Shown here: in pieces, positions 25,832 to 34,578 of the stretch | Layout of the letters: each line of letters begins with the position of its first letter | Position numbering within the stretch: position 1 is the stretch's first letter | NCBI GenBank assembly: GCA_029261235.1 | Contig: JAJDBS010000053.1 | Location: forward strand, 1-39,874 | DNA: 39,874 nt | Direction: 5' to 3' | DNA from: Nitrospirales bacterium | GTDB lineage: Bacteria > Nitrospirota > Nitrospiria > Nitrospirales > UBA8639 | The notes under the pieces: generated by a model | The model's database searches: none | Told to the model about the DNA's origin: nothing | The model's input: the letters and a program-made list of their open reading frames with translations, nothing else | Position numbers and translations under genes: made by a program

Positions 25832-26290
25832 CTACTGAATTTCGACGATATCCGATTTCATCGGACCGAGAAGGCCAAGCAACTCCTTCTGTTCGGTGCT
25901 TGGGACGTTCAAGGCATTCAGTGCTGTTACGAGATCTTCTACGATGGCGGAAAATTCCGCATTGGTAATGCGCATACCCTTATGCGTCGTCACCATATCC
26001 CGCCCCGTATAGGTACATGGCCCTCCTGTTGCGGCACACACTTGATTAACCATGTGCCCTTTAAAGCGCGGGATATCCGTGGTGGCAAAGCGGCCATTGA
26101 CACGCTCATCTTTTGCCACATTACCGACGAACTCATCAATCACTTTCACGATAGCGGGCTTCCCGCCTAATCGGTTGTACAATGAGTTGGTTGCCTTTCC
26201 ATCGAGGGGTTCAGCAGTGACACAGGCTATAGAGGCGAAGCACGCGACAGTGATGATAGAAGCTTGAATAGATTTCATCAATAGATGCAT
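25832..26290 (-). CDS. Exported group 1 truncated haemoglobin
   Basis: 152 aa. After an N-terminal hydrophobic segment ([21 protein letters not shown], a likely Sec signal) comes a group 1 truncated globin: [22 protein letters not shown], the proximal His in [12 protein letters not shown], and the C-terminal [13 protein letters not shown]. The first haem region (phenylalanine/tyrosine CD1/B10) is partly changed. The ATG at 26290 has AGGA 8 bases upstream. Unlike cytosolic family members this one appears to be exported, where it could bind O2, NO or peroxide. The Cys in the SIAC stretch does not match a full lipobox, so a soluble product is more likely. Confidence 0.8.
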   Translation of the reverse strand: MHLLMKSIQASIITVACFASIACVTAEPLDGKATNSLYNRLGGKPAIVKVIDEFVGNVAKDERVNGRFATTDIPRFKGHMVNQVCAATGGPCTYTGRDMVTTHKGMRITNAEFSAIVEDLVTALNALNVPSTEQKELLGLLGPMKSDIVEIQ

Positions 26291-26414
26291 GTTTTTTTCC
26301 TTTTGGTGTTCATGTGATTAAAAAATACCTTGGGATTTTCCCCCAGGGCCTTTACGACAATGATTGATGCCATGTGGCATTCAAAGAAAAGGTGACGGTA
26401 CACGGTTCACCATT

Positions 26415-26852
26415 TCAGGCCTGTAAGGCCAACGCGCTGCCGGAGAATGGAATCGTGGCGGAATACGTAATGGGCACCGCATTCGGAAATTGTCTCACCA
26501 AAATGGCATATCTCTTTCCCCCGATTGCTCCAATGAGCCGTACCTCATGGGCAGAATCCGGCTCTTGGACTGGTACATACTCATCTAAGGCCACCATTTC
26601 GACTGGTTTGCTGGCCGTATAGGGGAGGGTTCCTGTATACAGGATGTTCTTCTCAAGAGGGCGCAGGAGAGCCATTTGATTGGTACTATGCCCAGGCATT
26701 GAATCCTGAACAGAGAACATGGTGTCTTGTTTGAATATGTGCTCGTCCCCATAGTGGGTTCCCTGATAATGTCCTGTACAGCCTGACAAAAACAACAGGG
26801 CCGTCACTCCCAGAATCTTCGTGGCGGTTATGAGACTCGTACGTTTCTGCAT
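26415..26852 (-). CDS. Small lipoprotein of unknown function
   Basis: 145 aa. N-terminus ends in lipobox LFLSGC, so it is lipid-anchored after about 24 residues. The remainder has no recognised domain; a few aromatic-polar stretches (HYQGTHYGDEHIF) follow the anchor. I chose ATG 26852 because GAAGGAGG lies 5 bases upstream; the frame is open to 26867. It sits between the truncated haemoglobin and the thioredoxin-like gene, all on the same strand, with gaps of 124 and 143 bp. Confidence 0.65.
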   Translation of the reverse strand: MQKRTSLITATKILGVTALLFLSGCTGHYQGTHYGDEHIFKQDTMFSVQDSMPGHSTNQMALLRPLEKNILYTGTLPYTASKPVEMVALDEYVPVQEPDSAHEVRLIGAIGGKRYAILVRQFPNAVPITYSATIPFSGSALALQA

Positions 26853-26995
26853 AGCTTCCTCCTTCATGTATTGCGCACGACCAAGCCCAAGTACGACCTT
26901 TCCCCCTCTCAGAATTTCCGACTGACCTGACCATTTGATGATCCATAAGTAGCGTCTCGAGAGGGGGAAGAGGGACGTGGTGAAATGGAGGAGGC

Positions 26996-27238
26996 TTACG
27001 CAGTCCCTTTTACATCCGCCATCGAAGCCCCAAAATTAATGTGAAAGACCTGCTCATCGAGCACTAACGCGGGGACTGACTTCACCCCGACCGCTTCGGC
27101 TTCAGCGACTCGATTCGGGTGTTCGGAAAAGTGGACAATTTCCAACTCGTATTGCTTGCGATCAACGGCCTGCGCAACCATCCCTTCAGCCTCGACACAC
27201 ACTGGACATCCTGCATGGTAAAAAATCGCTTTTTTCAT
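26996..27238 (-). CDS. Thioredoxin/glutaredoxin-like protein (CPVC)
   Basis: 80 aa. A thioredoxin-fold start, AIFYHAGCPVCVEAE, gives active site CPVC, with the cis-proline in VKSVPALVLDEQVFHINFG. It is the length of a single glutaredoxin-like domain and has no signal peptide. It is likely a thiol-disulphide carrier in the cytosol. ATG 27238 has AAGGAGG 5-6 bases upstream. It diverges from a MarR regulator (27398), and copies of a repeat lie between them, so it is probably that regulator's target. Confidence 0.8.
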   Translation of the reverse strand: MKKAIFYHAGCPVCVEAEGMVAQAVDRKQYELEIVHFSEHPNRVAEAEAVGVKSVPALVLDEQVFHINFGASMADVKGTA

Positions 27239-27265
27239 GGTTTCCTCCTTGGAAGTGAAAGGTAA

Positions 27266-27335
27266 AAGTATTGAGTCGATACAAAAGAGTATTGCACAGT
27301 TAGTCTGGCCTGTCAATCAAGTATTGTGTCGAAAC
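27266..27335. promoter_or_regulatory. Twin operator-like repeats between thioredoxin-like and MarR genes
   Basis: AAGTATTGAGTCGATAC (27266-27282) and AAGTATTGTGTCGAAAC (27319-27335) match at 15 of 17 positions and are in the same orientation, with 53 bp between their starts (about five helical turns). The first contains inverted GTAT/ATAC arms. A weaker third copy, AGTATTGCACAG, lies at 27288-27299. They lie in the divergent promoter region of the two genes, where a MarR dimer would repress both. Confidence 0.55.
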
Positions 27336-27397
27336 TACTGTAGCCATCGTAGGTGTACTTGTTTGTCATTTTCGTTTCGAGACGATATAAATATCTT

Positions 27398-27961
27398 GTG
27401 GACGCGCACGATGAACAGGGCATTTTTGAGAGACTGAATAACCTCCTGCGGATGGAGGTGCGAACTTTTGGGGTGAAGTATGGATTGCAGCCTGTACAGA
27501 TAGAGGCACTCAGCTACCTGATGCGATGCAATCGCTATTCAGACACCCCACAAGCTGTGACCAAATTTCTGGGGTTAACCAAAGGTACGGTTTCACAATC
27601 ACTGAAGGTTTTAGAGCAGAAAGGGTTATTGAGGAAGCAACAGGACACAGAGGATAGACGAATCATACACCTAGCTGTAACCGCGAAGGGAAGAAAGCTG
27701 ATTGCGAGGGCCTTACCAGCTAAAAGCCTCGAATTGGCACTGACCAGGATGAGTGCTGATCAGGGCAATAAACTGGAGGGGATTCTGGGCTCGCTACTGC
27801 GTGAGATGCAGCATCTTCATGACCGGAAGACGTTTGCCGCCTGCCATACGTGCCGCTTGAATGAATGGCATAAGCAGGGATTTGTCTGCGGATTAACGAA
27901 GGAATCGTTGAATGAGCGAGAAGTCCAACTCATCTGTCGAGAACATCAATTCCCCTTATAA
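27398..27961 (+). CDS. MarR-family regulator with C-terminal cysteine cluster
   Basis: 187 aa from the chosen GTG 27398; an earlier GTG at 27353 would give 202 aa but adds no domain. The MarR winged helix spans about residues 10-115 (QIEALSYLMRCN, TKFLGLTKGTVSQSLKVLEQKGLLRKQQDTEDRRIIHLAVT). After it comes an unusual tail, ACHTCRLNEW, FVCGL and LICREHQ, with four cysteines in a CxxC...C...C pattern. That could bind a metal or sense redox state, which would suit the divergent thioredoxin-like gene. Typical MarR proteins (about 140-150 aa) lack the tail. Confidence 0.78.
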   Translation: MDAHDEQGIFERLNNLLRMEVRTFGVKYGLQPVQIEALSYLMRCNRYSDTPQAVTKFLGLTKGTVSQSLKVLEQKGLLRKQQDTEDRRIIHLAVTAKGRKLIARALPAKSLELALTRMSADQGNKLEGILGSLLREMQHLHDRKTFAACHTCRLNEWHKQGFVCGLTKESLNEREVQLICREHQFPL

Positions 27962-28232
27962 ATGGACCACATATTTAGCTTTGTTGACTATAGGTCGTTA
28001 TGACTAAGCGTGGAGGCCGATGGCGAAACGTTGAATCATCAATCGCAGATTTTAGTAGAATGGAACCTTATGCTCCATCGCGTTTCAATCAGTTTGAGCC
28101 CTTCGTTTTAACGCGCACACCTTACGGAATCTTGTGAATAAAGGAAGACGTACATCAAGGGAGCCAATAGCATAGGGCCCCGTATTCTAAAACGAAGTGC
28201 ACCACCGTATCCGTATACCTTAGGTTGAGAGG

Positions 28233-28475
28233 TCAAGCTGCTTGCTTGATAAAATAGATTTTTCCTGACAATTCTACATCAGGAACAGTGGAGCCGTGAG
28301 TGTTGTTACCTCCAAGATTTGCAGATGAGGTGAAAATATGAGGATTCTCGAAGGCGAGAGTGTGGATGACATTCTCGGTCACGAAGTAAGTCACCTGACC
28401 CGTATTTCGAAAGACTAGGTTCTTCGTGGAGTGTGCAATGAACAAGTGGCAACAGTCATGGCTATCTTCAATCAT
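28233..28475 (-). CDS. Small hypothetical protein, 80 aa
   Basis: The frame reads like a soluble protein, with CC near the start (HDCCHLF) and several glycine/asparagine-rich turns (LGGNNTHGSTV). It has no recognised domain and only a weak ribosome site. It may be a decayed gene end rather than a working gene. Lies between the MarR and the symporter genes. The bases around it (27962-28232, 28476-28655) show nothing. Confidence 0.3.
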   Translation of the reverse strand: MIEDSHDCCHLFIAHSTKNLVFRNTGQVTYFVTENVIHTLAFENPHIFTSSANLGGNNTHGSTVPDVELSGKIYFIKQAA

Positions 28476-28655
28476 GGCCCAAGAAAGAGACTCAGCTATC
28501 GCACACCTGATGAAGTATTCTTTGAAACGACGACATCATTAACTGGTGTATTGACGATGTGATTCCAACATTGAGGCTCAAGTCCTCCTTTATGAATTGG
28601 ACGATCATGGTCACCACTGACACCGTTATTCTTAGCCCATCAAAGATTTTGCGTC

Positions 28656-29945
28656 CTATGGGATTTTGAAACTTGATTCTTCCGTTTCGAGAGCGCCGGC
28701 TGTCGGATCGTTGAATTGGGCAAGGTCGAGTTTTCCTTCAGATTTTGCCACGATGCACGATACTGCGGCATCACCGGAGACATTCACGGCTGTACGAATC
28801 ATGTCCATTAAGCGATCGACCCCGAGCACTAAGCCGATACCTTCAACCGGGAGATTGACTTGAGCAAACACCATCGAAAGTATGATTAATCCCACGCCCG
28901 GCACCCCGGCGGTCCCAATCGAGGCGAGTACGGACATCAGGATGACCGTTAAATAACCCTCCATACCAAGATCAACAGCGTAGACGTTTGCGATGAATAC
29001 GGTCGCGACGCCTTGCATGATTGCCGTTCCATCCATGTTGATTGTTGCACCAAACGGCACCGTGAATGAGGCGACTGAATTGTTCACACCCATGCGTTCC
29101 GTTACGGCACGCATCGTCACCGGAATAGTCGCATTGGAACTTGCCGTACCGAATGCGAAAATCTGTGCATTTCTTATCTTTCTGATAAACACTGTGGGGC
29201 TGAGGCCGGAAAACACTTTCAACACGATCATGAGTGTGATAAATAAATGGATTAGGAGCGTGCTGACGAGAACAATCACATAGCCCGCTAATGAGGCAAG
29301 GAGATCCAGTCCTAGGTTTGCAACGGCTTTCGCGATGAGTGCAAAGACGGCATACGGTGCCGCCGCCATGACGATCGTCACCATTTTCATCATGATGTCA
29401 TTCGCGACCTCGGCACCTTCGATAAAGCTCTTTGCTTTATGTCCGACCAGCAATATGCTGATCCCGACCAATATCGAAAAGAAGATAATTGGCAGCATGT
29501 CCCCATTCGCCATTGCGTTGATGGGATTCCCGGGAATGATATCGATGAATACCTGGGATAATGGTGGCGAATCTTTGCCACTGAAGACGGAGTTGTTCGT
29601 CTGTTCCATCCCTTTGCCTATTTCGCTGAAAGCCGCGATCGATATTGCGACGGAGATCGCAATCGCAGTGGTGAGCATGTACCAGCCGAAGGCTTTAGAC
29701 CCGACACGGCCCAGCATCTTAATATTCCCGATCCCGCACACACCACAGATCAATGAAAAAAATACGAGTGGCACAACCAGCATCTTTAATGCGTTGACGA
29801 ACATTTCCCCAACGACGTGAAATAAACCGTTCACCACGTATTCATTGATGAACGATTCCGGGGCATTGAGCCCTGCCAGATTGAAAAATAAGCCAACAAC
29901 AATGCCAAATGCCATGCCAGTGACGACTTTGACGGTCAAACTCAT
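28656..29945 (-). CDS. Sodium- or proton-coupled glutamate/aspartate symporter (DAACS family)
   Basis: 429 aa, about eight membrane helices and two re-entrant hairpins. The substrate-binding features are present: serine-rich hairpin loop SSNATIPVT, NMDGT in ATINMDGTAIMQG, GTAGVPG in hairpin 2, and LMDMIRTAVNVSGD, which matches the Asp394/Arg397/Asn401 trio of the archaeal aspartate transporter. The Arg favours acidic amino acids over C4-dicarboxylates. I start at ATG 29945, 9 bases after GGAGGAG; the frame is open to 30071 but that part is not transporter-like. An enzyme neighbour for the substrate is not seen. Confidence 0.92.
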   Translation of the reverse strand: MSLTVKVVTGMAFGIVVGLFFNLAGLNAPESFINEYVVNGLFHVVGEMFVNALKMLVVPLVFFSLICGVCGIGNIKMLGRVGSKAFGWYMLTTAIAISVAISIAAFSEIGKGMEQTNNSVFSGKDSPPLSQVFIDIIPGNPINAMANGDMLPIIFFSILVGISILLVGHKAKSFIEGAEVANDIMMKMVTIVMAAAPYAVFALIAKAVANLGLDLLASLAGYVIVLVSTLLIHLFITLMIVLKVFSGLSPTVFIRKIRNAQIFAFGTASSNATIPVTMRAVTERMGVNNSVASFTVPFGATINMDGTAIMQGVATVFIANVYAVDLGMEGYLTVILMSVLASIGTAGVPGVGLIILSMVFAQVNLPVEGIGLVLGVDRLMDMIRTAVNVSGDAAVSCIVAKSEGKLDLAQFNDPTAGALETEESSFKIP

Positions 29946-30302
29946 GCGCGACATCTCCTCCAAATCGTCTCCATTAATACATACTCGTTGTGATATAACC
30001 GTAGCCGGGAATGCTGTAAGCGGAATCGGTGCACAGAGTTTTTCACATGCCATACTATCAGGCGTGAACACTCTACCTGCAATTCACAGACACTTCAAAG
30101 GCTGTGACAAGATCCAGGACATTCTTTTTCTCTACCTGCGGTGGTAGATCATGCACAAAACGCACACTCGCAATTGCTGGATATGATGAAGGAGTGCGGA
30201 ATATTCTTGACACCTACCACGAACCTGCGTTCGGTTCAAAGCACTGTCATCGAGTTTGAGGAATGTTGACGAGGACCCCATTGAACTTGCGATTCCCCGT
30301 GG
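29946..30302. other. Region upstream of the symporter
   Basis: 357 bp including the open but poorly supported upstream part of the symporter frame (29946-30071). I see no other gene or site. It ends where the duplicated cytochrome/CHRD segment begins. Confidence 0.4.
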
Positions 30303-30690
30303 CCCGCTTCTGGTGCGGCATTGGAGTCTTTCATTATATGTGCCGTGCTGCTCAATACTGTGACTATAAGAAGTCCGGTAATCAATCCTATTTGCAGGCT
30401 CTTCCCCTTTTCTACTTTTTATTTAGACTGATCTGAAGTTATTAAAACTTGTCCTTGAATTTCCCTATCAGGGAATTGGTCGGTGTGAATATTTACATGA
30501 TATCTCCCGTGTTTCAATCGACGTAACTCTTGTTTGTTCAAGGGGCCAATGCAGCCGCTCTTCGGACGACCAATTGGTGATGGGCCTCCTGATTTTTGAG
30601 GTGCAATAAAGAATAAGACGAGAGCTTTCCCTCCTATGGGTAAAGGGGTACGAACGTGGATTCTGCCTCATTAATCCTTCTGTACATTTA
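30303..30690 (-). pseudogene. Decayed duplicate of the cytochrome c 5' end and CHRD 3' end
   Basis: Matches 12911 to about 13295 in the same order and orientation, intergenic bases included. Part one copies the cytochrome c signal peptide but its ATG is CTG (LQIGLITGLLIV..). Part two copies the CHRD 3' end in an open frame (LVLFFIAPQKSGGPSP, WYVNIHT becomes RYHVNIHTDQF), but upstream of this a TAG and a frameshift break it. Neither gene can be made. The copy stops near 30690, within a few dozen bases of the TIR gene. Confidence 0.85.
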
Positions 30691-30746
30691 GAGAGGGGTT
30701 GGCTAGGATAGATTCACCAATCAAGGACGTCCACGAACATTCAGAT

Positions 30747-31235
30747 ATGAAAATACAGATAAAGGTATTTGTCTCCTATGCCCGTGCCAATCGTGATTTG
30801 GCAACACGATTTTTGCAAAAGTTTAAAGAGCAAGCCTCCCCATCGAAGCAGTATCAGTATGTCTTTTGGCGTGATGCGGATATTCTGGTGGGCGAAAAAT
30901 GGCATGACGAGATTCAGGGTGCTTTAGCACAGTGTGATGTAGGATTCGTTCTGGTCAGTCCCGCTTTCCTGGGATCTCAATACATTCAAGATCACGAATT
31001 GCCTAACTTGCTTAAAAGCAGAGGCAAGTCTGTGATTCCTGTGTTGCTGCAGCCGATTGATTTAGATCGTCATGATCTAAAAGGGGTACAGCGCACGCAA
31101 ATTTTTCGGCTCGATCGTCCACGCTTCGCGTCCCCCAAGGCCTACGGAGAATGTTCCGGAGCTCAGCGCAATCAATTTGCGTTGGAGCTTTTCCGTCAGC
31201 TTGAAGCCCGGTTAGATAAAGTTGTGTCGCGCTAG
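30747..31235 (+). CDS. TIR-domain protein
   Basis: 162 aa. A TIR_2-type domain fills the protein: KVFVSYARANRDLATRF, WRDADILVGEKWHDEI, CDVGFVLVSPAFLGSQYI and VIPVLLQPID. Bacterial TIR domains cleave NAD+ or make signalling nucleotides in defence, but here the usual catalytic glutamate position is hard to place (Asp, Glu and Leu are candidates in ADILVGEKW). ATG 30747 lacks a ribosome site; a TTG at 30699 would give 178 aa. The DUF2130 gene starts 14 bp after its stop. The pair adjoins the decayed duplicate, which suggests an insertion point. Confidence 0.82.
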   Translation: MKIQIKVFVSYARANRDLATRFLQKFKEQASPSKQYQYVFWRDADILVGEKWHDEIQGALAQCDVGFVLVSPAFLGSQYIQDHELPNLLKSRGKSVIPVLLQPIDLDRHDLKGVQRTQIFRLDRPRFASPKAYGECSGAQRNQFALELFRQLEARLDKVVSR

Positions 31236-31249
31236 GTGTTAGGAATCCA

Positions 31250-32536
31250 ATGACTGAACCAACTCTCATTTGCCCAAGCTGTAAAACCGAGATCAAATTG
31301 ACCGAGTCGTTGGCGGCTCCGCTTATCGAGACGACCAAACGCGATTATGAACAGCGTATTGCACAAAAAGAAGCAGAAGCAGTCAAGCGGGAAGTCGGAA
31401 TGCAGGAACGTGAAGCGGCCTTAATGAAGTCTAAAGAGACTCTTGATGAACAAGTTGCTGACAAACTTAAGGTGGAAACCACTCGAATTGCTGTTGAAGA
31501 ATCGAAGAAAGCTAAGCTCGCGTCGGCCAACGATCTTGAGCAAAAATCAAAGGACCTTATCGAGTTACAGGATATTCTCAAGCAACGGGATAAGAAATTA
31601 GCTGAAGCGCAAAAAGTTCAAGCCGATTTGCTCCGTAAGCAACGGGAATTAGATGATGCGAAGCGTGAGTTAGATCTCACAGTAGAAAAACGGGTACAGG
31701 CCGGGCTCACTGTGACGCGGGCGCAGGCGAAGAAGGAAGCCGATGACGCATCGAAGCTGAAGCTCATGGAAGCTGAACAGACTATTTCGGCTATGCATAA
31801 ACAAGTCGAAGAATTAAAGCGCAAAGCCGAGCAGGGCTCCCAGCAACTGCAAGGTGAGGTGCAGGAACTGGAGCTTGAAGCACTTCTCATTGCGAAATTC
31901 CCGTTTGATCAAATCCAGCCTGTACCGAAGGGGGAATATGGAGGAGATGTTCTCCATCGTGTGACGAGTCCGTTGGGCCAAGCCTGTGGAAGTATCCTTT
32001 GGGAATCCAAGCGCACCAAAAGCTGGAGTGATGGCTGGTTAGTGAAGTTGCGAGAAGATCAACGGCAAGCGAAAGCGGAATTGGCAGTGATTGTGAGTCA
32101 GACGTTACCTAAAGAGATCGATACGTTTGATCTCGTGGACGGCGTCTGGGTGACCCATCCGAAGTCTGCGCTTCCTGTGGCGATGGCCTTGCGCCAGAGT
32201 TTGATAGAGGTGGCGGCTGCCAGACAGGCGACTGAAGGCCAACAAACGAAGATGGAAATGGTCTATGATTATTTGGTGGGGCCACGGTTTCGTCAACGAG
32301 TGCAGGCCATTGTGGAAGCGTTTAGTACCATGCAGGAAGATTTAGATAAAGAACGCAAAGTCATCACGAAACAGTGGGCAAAGAGAGAGGAACAAATCGG
32401 TCGAGTGATGCAAGCCACTGTTGGCATGTATGGCGACCTCCAAGGCATCGCCGGCAAAACACTCCAAGAAATTGAGGGGCTGGAGCTCAAAGCCCTTGGT
32501 GTACCGGTCAAGAGTAATGTTTTAAAGGACCCATAG
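31250..32536 (+). CDS. DUF2130 coiled-coil protein with PD-(D/E)xK-like nuclease domain
   Basis: 428 aa. It begins with a small zinc-ribbon-like half (LICPSCKTEI), then a coiled coil of about 170 residues, and a C-terminal DUF2130 domain. In that domain Asp233 (EYGGDVL) and Glu252-x-Lys254 (ILWESKRTK) form a D...ExK pattern like restriction endonuclease folds. The pairing with an adjacent TIR gene (14 bp) suggests a two-gene unit in which nuclease and TIR act together, possibly in defence against phage. Nuclease activity and a role in immunity are inferences; DUF2130 genes are also known outside defence contexts. Confidence 0.82.
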   Translation: MTEPTLICPSCKTEIKLTESLAAPLIETTKRDYEQRIAQKEAEAVKREVGMQEREAALMKSKETLDEQVADKLKVETTRIAVEESKKAKLASANDLEQKSKDLIELQDILKQRDKKLAEAQKVQADLLRKQRELDDAKRELDLTVEKRVQAGLTVTRAQAKKEADDASKLKLMEAEQTISAMHKQVEELKRKAEQGSQQLQGEVQELELEALLIAKFPFDQIQPVPKGEYGGDVLHRVTSPLGQACGSILWESKRTKSWSDGWLVKLREDQRQAKAELAVIVSQTLPKEIDTFDLVDGVWVTHPKSALPVAMALRQSLIEVAAARQATEGQQTKMEMVYDYLVGPRFRQRVQAIVEAFSTMQEDLDKERKVITKQWAKREEQIGRVMQATVGMYGDLQGIAGKTLQEIEGLELKALGVPVKSNVLKDP

Positions 32537-32583
32537 ATCTTTCATTCTTTTTCTTGCGTTTTTTCTGTTTTTCTGAAAATAGA

Positions 32584-33393
32584 CTATGAGGGTATAGCAA
32601 AATGGTAATTGCCGATTAAGCCATTTGTTATTTTTCCTGATGCATCGGGCGCATAGTCGACAATTACTCTCTCCTGTTCTTCAGGAAGGAGTCCCGCATC
32701 CAAGATCACCACATCGTTTGGGAGTAATTCCTGATTCAGTTCGTTATTGGGGATGTGGTCTCCTCTGAAATAGAGTTGCGTCACAAAGGTCTGAGTGTTT
32801 GGACGAAGAATCTTGAAGTGCAGGTGTGAAGGACGATAGAGTCCAGCTTTCAGATCGATGGGATAAAATCCCGGCACGATGGTTTTAAACCAATATTCTC
32901 CTTGCAGATTCGTGATGGCCTTTCCCCAATATTGAAAATGCTCATCATGTGTGCGGTGAATAATTTTTCCGGTTTTTGGATGTGGAAAATTGTGCGTTCC
33001 CTCGTCCCCTTTATGATTGTATCGCCCAGTTGCTGATGCGCTCCACATGATGAGTACGGCATTGGGTATGGGTTGGCCTGTTTTGGCATCGAGGACCTGA
33101 CCACGAAGATACACAACCTGACCTTTTGCTTTTCCCTTGCGGCCTTTCACAAATGTCAGATCTTGATCATTGGCCTGACTGATTGGGAGATCCGGATTCG
33201 AATTTTCTCGGATAGCATCCACTTCATCTCCGTCATCTGGAAAAAAGGGTCCCAAGCTTTGACGAGGCGTTGGTTTGGGAAGGAGTGCTGCAAAGCTGGT
33301 GTGGGTCAAAAGACCACCCATGATGAATCCAACAATACCTGCGCTTCTAGTTAAGACTCGCCGTCGAGTGATGTGATCAGATGAAATTGGCAT
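32584..33393 (-). CDS. Tat-exported intradiol ring-cleavage dioxygenase-like protein
   Basis: 269 aa. A twin-arginine signal (MPISSDHITRRRVLTRSAG) leads to a beta-sandwich of the protocatechuate 3,4-dioxygenase type. The Fe(III) ligands appear as Tyr in TGRYNHKG, Tyr in PGFYPI and the two His in RPSHLHFKI, with the family's GDEG motif. Intradiol enzymes split catechol rings between the hydroxyls; Tat export before folding with iron is seen in some outer-cell forms. The ATG 33393 has AAGGAC close upstream. No aromatic-degradation genes lie nearby, so the substrate is unknown. Confidence 0.85.
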   Translation of the reverse strand: MPISSDHITRRRVLTRSAGIVGFIMGGLLTHTSFAALLPKPTPRQSLGPFFPDDGDEVDAIRENSNPDLPISQANDQDLTFVKGRKGKAKGQVVYLRGQVLDAKTGQPIPNAVLIMWSASATGRYNHKGDEGTHNFPHPKTGKIIHRTHDEHFQYWGKAITNLQGEYWFKTIVPGFYPIDLKAGLYRPSHLHFKILRPNTQTFVTQLYFRGDHIPNNELNQELLPNDVVILDAGLLPEEQERVIVDYAPDASGKITNGLIGNYHFAIPS

Positions 33394-33543
33394 ATGTGTC
33401 CTTTCTGTTAAAATCGGAATCGTATGTTTAGTCTTATGTTCATAGTATACTCTTTTACAATCAAGTGGAGAGTACTGCTGCTATCTCCCTGCCTTTGCTC
33501 CCAGATGAATCTACATTCGAGACCATTCATGTAGAATTTTCAC

Positions 33544-34116
33544 ATGCCAATTGCCCTTACCTCTGATCCGAAGAAAAAGCTGCTGCTTATTGTGGGCTTT
33601 TTTGTCGGGGTGTTTATTCTCGTCGAAATCATGGGTCTACGAAGCCAACTCTCTCCTGAAACAATTCGTGCCTTATTTGCAGAACATACGTTGGTCGGTC
33701 TTGTACTTTTTTGTTTGGCATATAGTCTTGGTAATCTCTTGTATGTGTCCGGATGGGTGTTTCTCGTGGGGGCCGTCTATGCGTTAGGGAAGGAATGGGG
33801 CGGGGTGGCCACGTTTATCGCTGGTTTGTGTTCCTCTACAGTGAGTTACTATATTATCCGTCAGATCGGCGGTACGGCGCTCCGTAGTTTAAATCATCGT
33901 TGGGCCGATAAAATTTTTGCCCATCTTGATGAATGTTCGGTTATTTTGGTCATGCTGTTGCGCTTGATGTTTCAGGCGCTTCCGGCGTTGACCTAGGCGC
34001 TGGCTTTGGCGGATATTCGGTTCCGCCATTATACCTTTGGAATCTTTCTCGATTTACCGATTCCCATTTTTCTGTACTGTAATTTTGTTGATGTTGTATT
34101 CAAGTATGTGTGCTAA
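33544..34116 (+). pseudogene. TVP38/TMEM64-family membrane protein broken by an amber codon
   Basis: Reads as one 190-codon frame with a TAG at codon 151 (33994-33996). Before it: LVLFCLAYSLGNLLYVSGWVFLVGAVYALG and an LPALT stretch; after it: ALALADIRFRHYTFGIFLDL…, the normal continuation of a TVP38/TMEM64 (SNARE-associated, DedA-related) protein. The first half ends just after the last re-entrant region and would lack the final membrane helix. A single base change (TAT/TAC tyrosine or CAG glutamine to TAG) explains it. The rest of the frame is intact, so either the break is recent or TAG is read through. The family moves or flips lipids. Confidence 0.75.
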
Positions 34117-34134
34117 AAGACATCGTGCTGGTTT

Positions 34135-34446
34135 TTATGTGGGTTCTGTGTCAGGGCAATCAATAAGGTATTGCTCGCACGTGTTTTCATCTGTTTCCAG
34201 TTGTTTATATTGGCAGGGAGGGATATCTTCTTTCAGCCGCCGCAGCAGTATGCGGAATTTCATGTTGGGAGGCATGTCGCATACCCAGACATGCATCCCG
34301 GTTTCTAATTCATTGAAATGTTTTTGAACTTGAAATCCCGGGCGATCCATAAAATATGCTGAGAGAAAGCCAGTAATGCCTTGAATCACCCATTCATGAT
34401 CTTTGACATACCGATAGCTGGCTCGAAGTTCGACGATGTTGTTCAT
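34135..34446 (-). CDS. Hypothetical protein, 103 aa
   Basis: The protein has a soluble, mixed composition with a basic/acidic C-terminal half (RRLKEDIPPC, ETDENTCEQYLIDC) and three cysteines. I do not recognise a domain. The reading frame is long for its position and it has no overlapping rival gene. Ribosome site is poor. It converges with the broken TVP38 gene. Confidence 0.5.
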   Translation of the reverse strand: MNNIVELRASYRYVKDHEWVIQGITGFLSAYFMDRPGFQVQKHFNELETGMHVWVCDMPPNMKFRILLRRLKEDIPPCQYKQLETDENTCEQYLIDCPDTEPT

Positions 34447-34578
34447 TGGTAGATGTTCCAGGAGTATAAGTCAGCCAAGTGATGACTGATTCTGTGTGGT
34501 TGTGGATGAATGACTTGGCATCTTACCTACGCCAGAAATGAAAAGAAATGTTGAATATCATGTTCTTGTGGTGATGAG

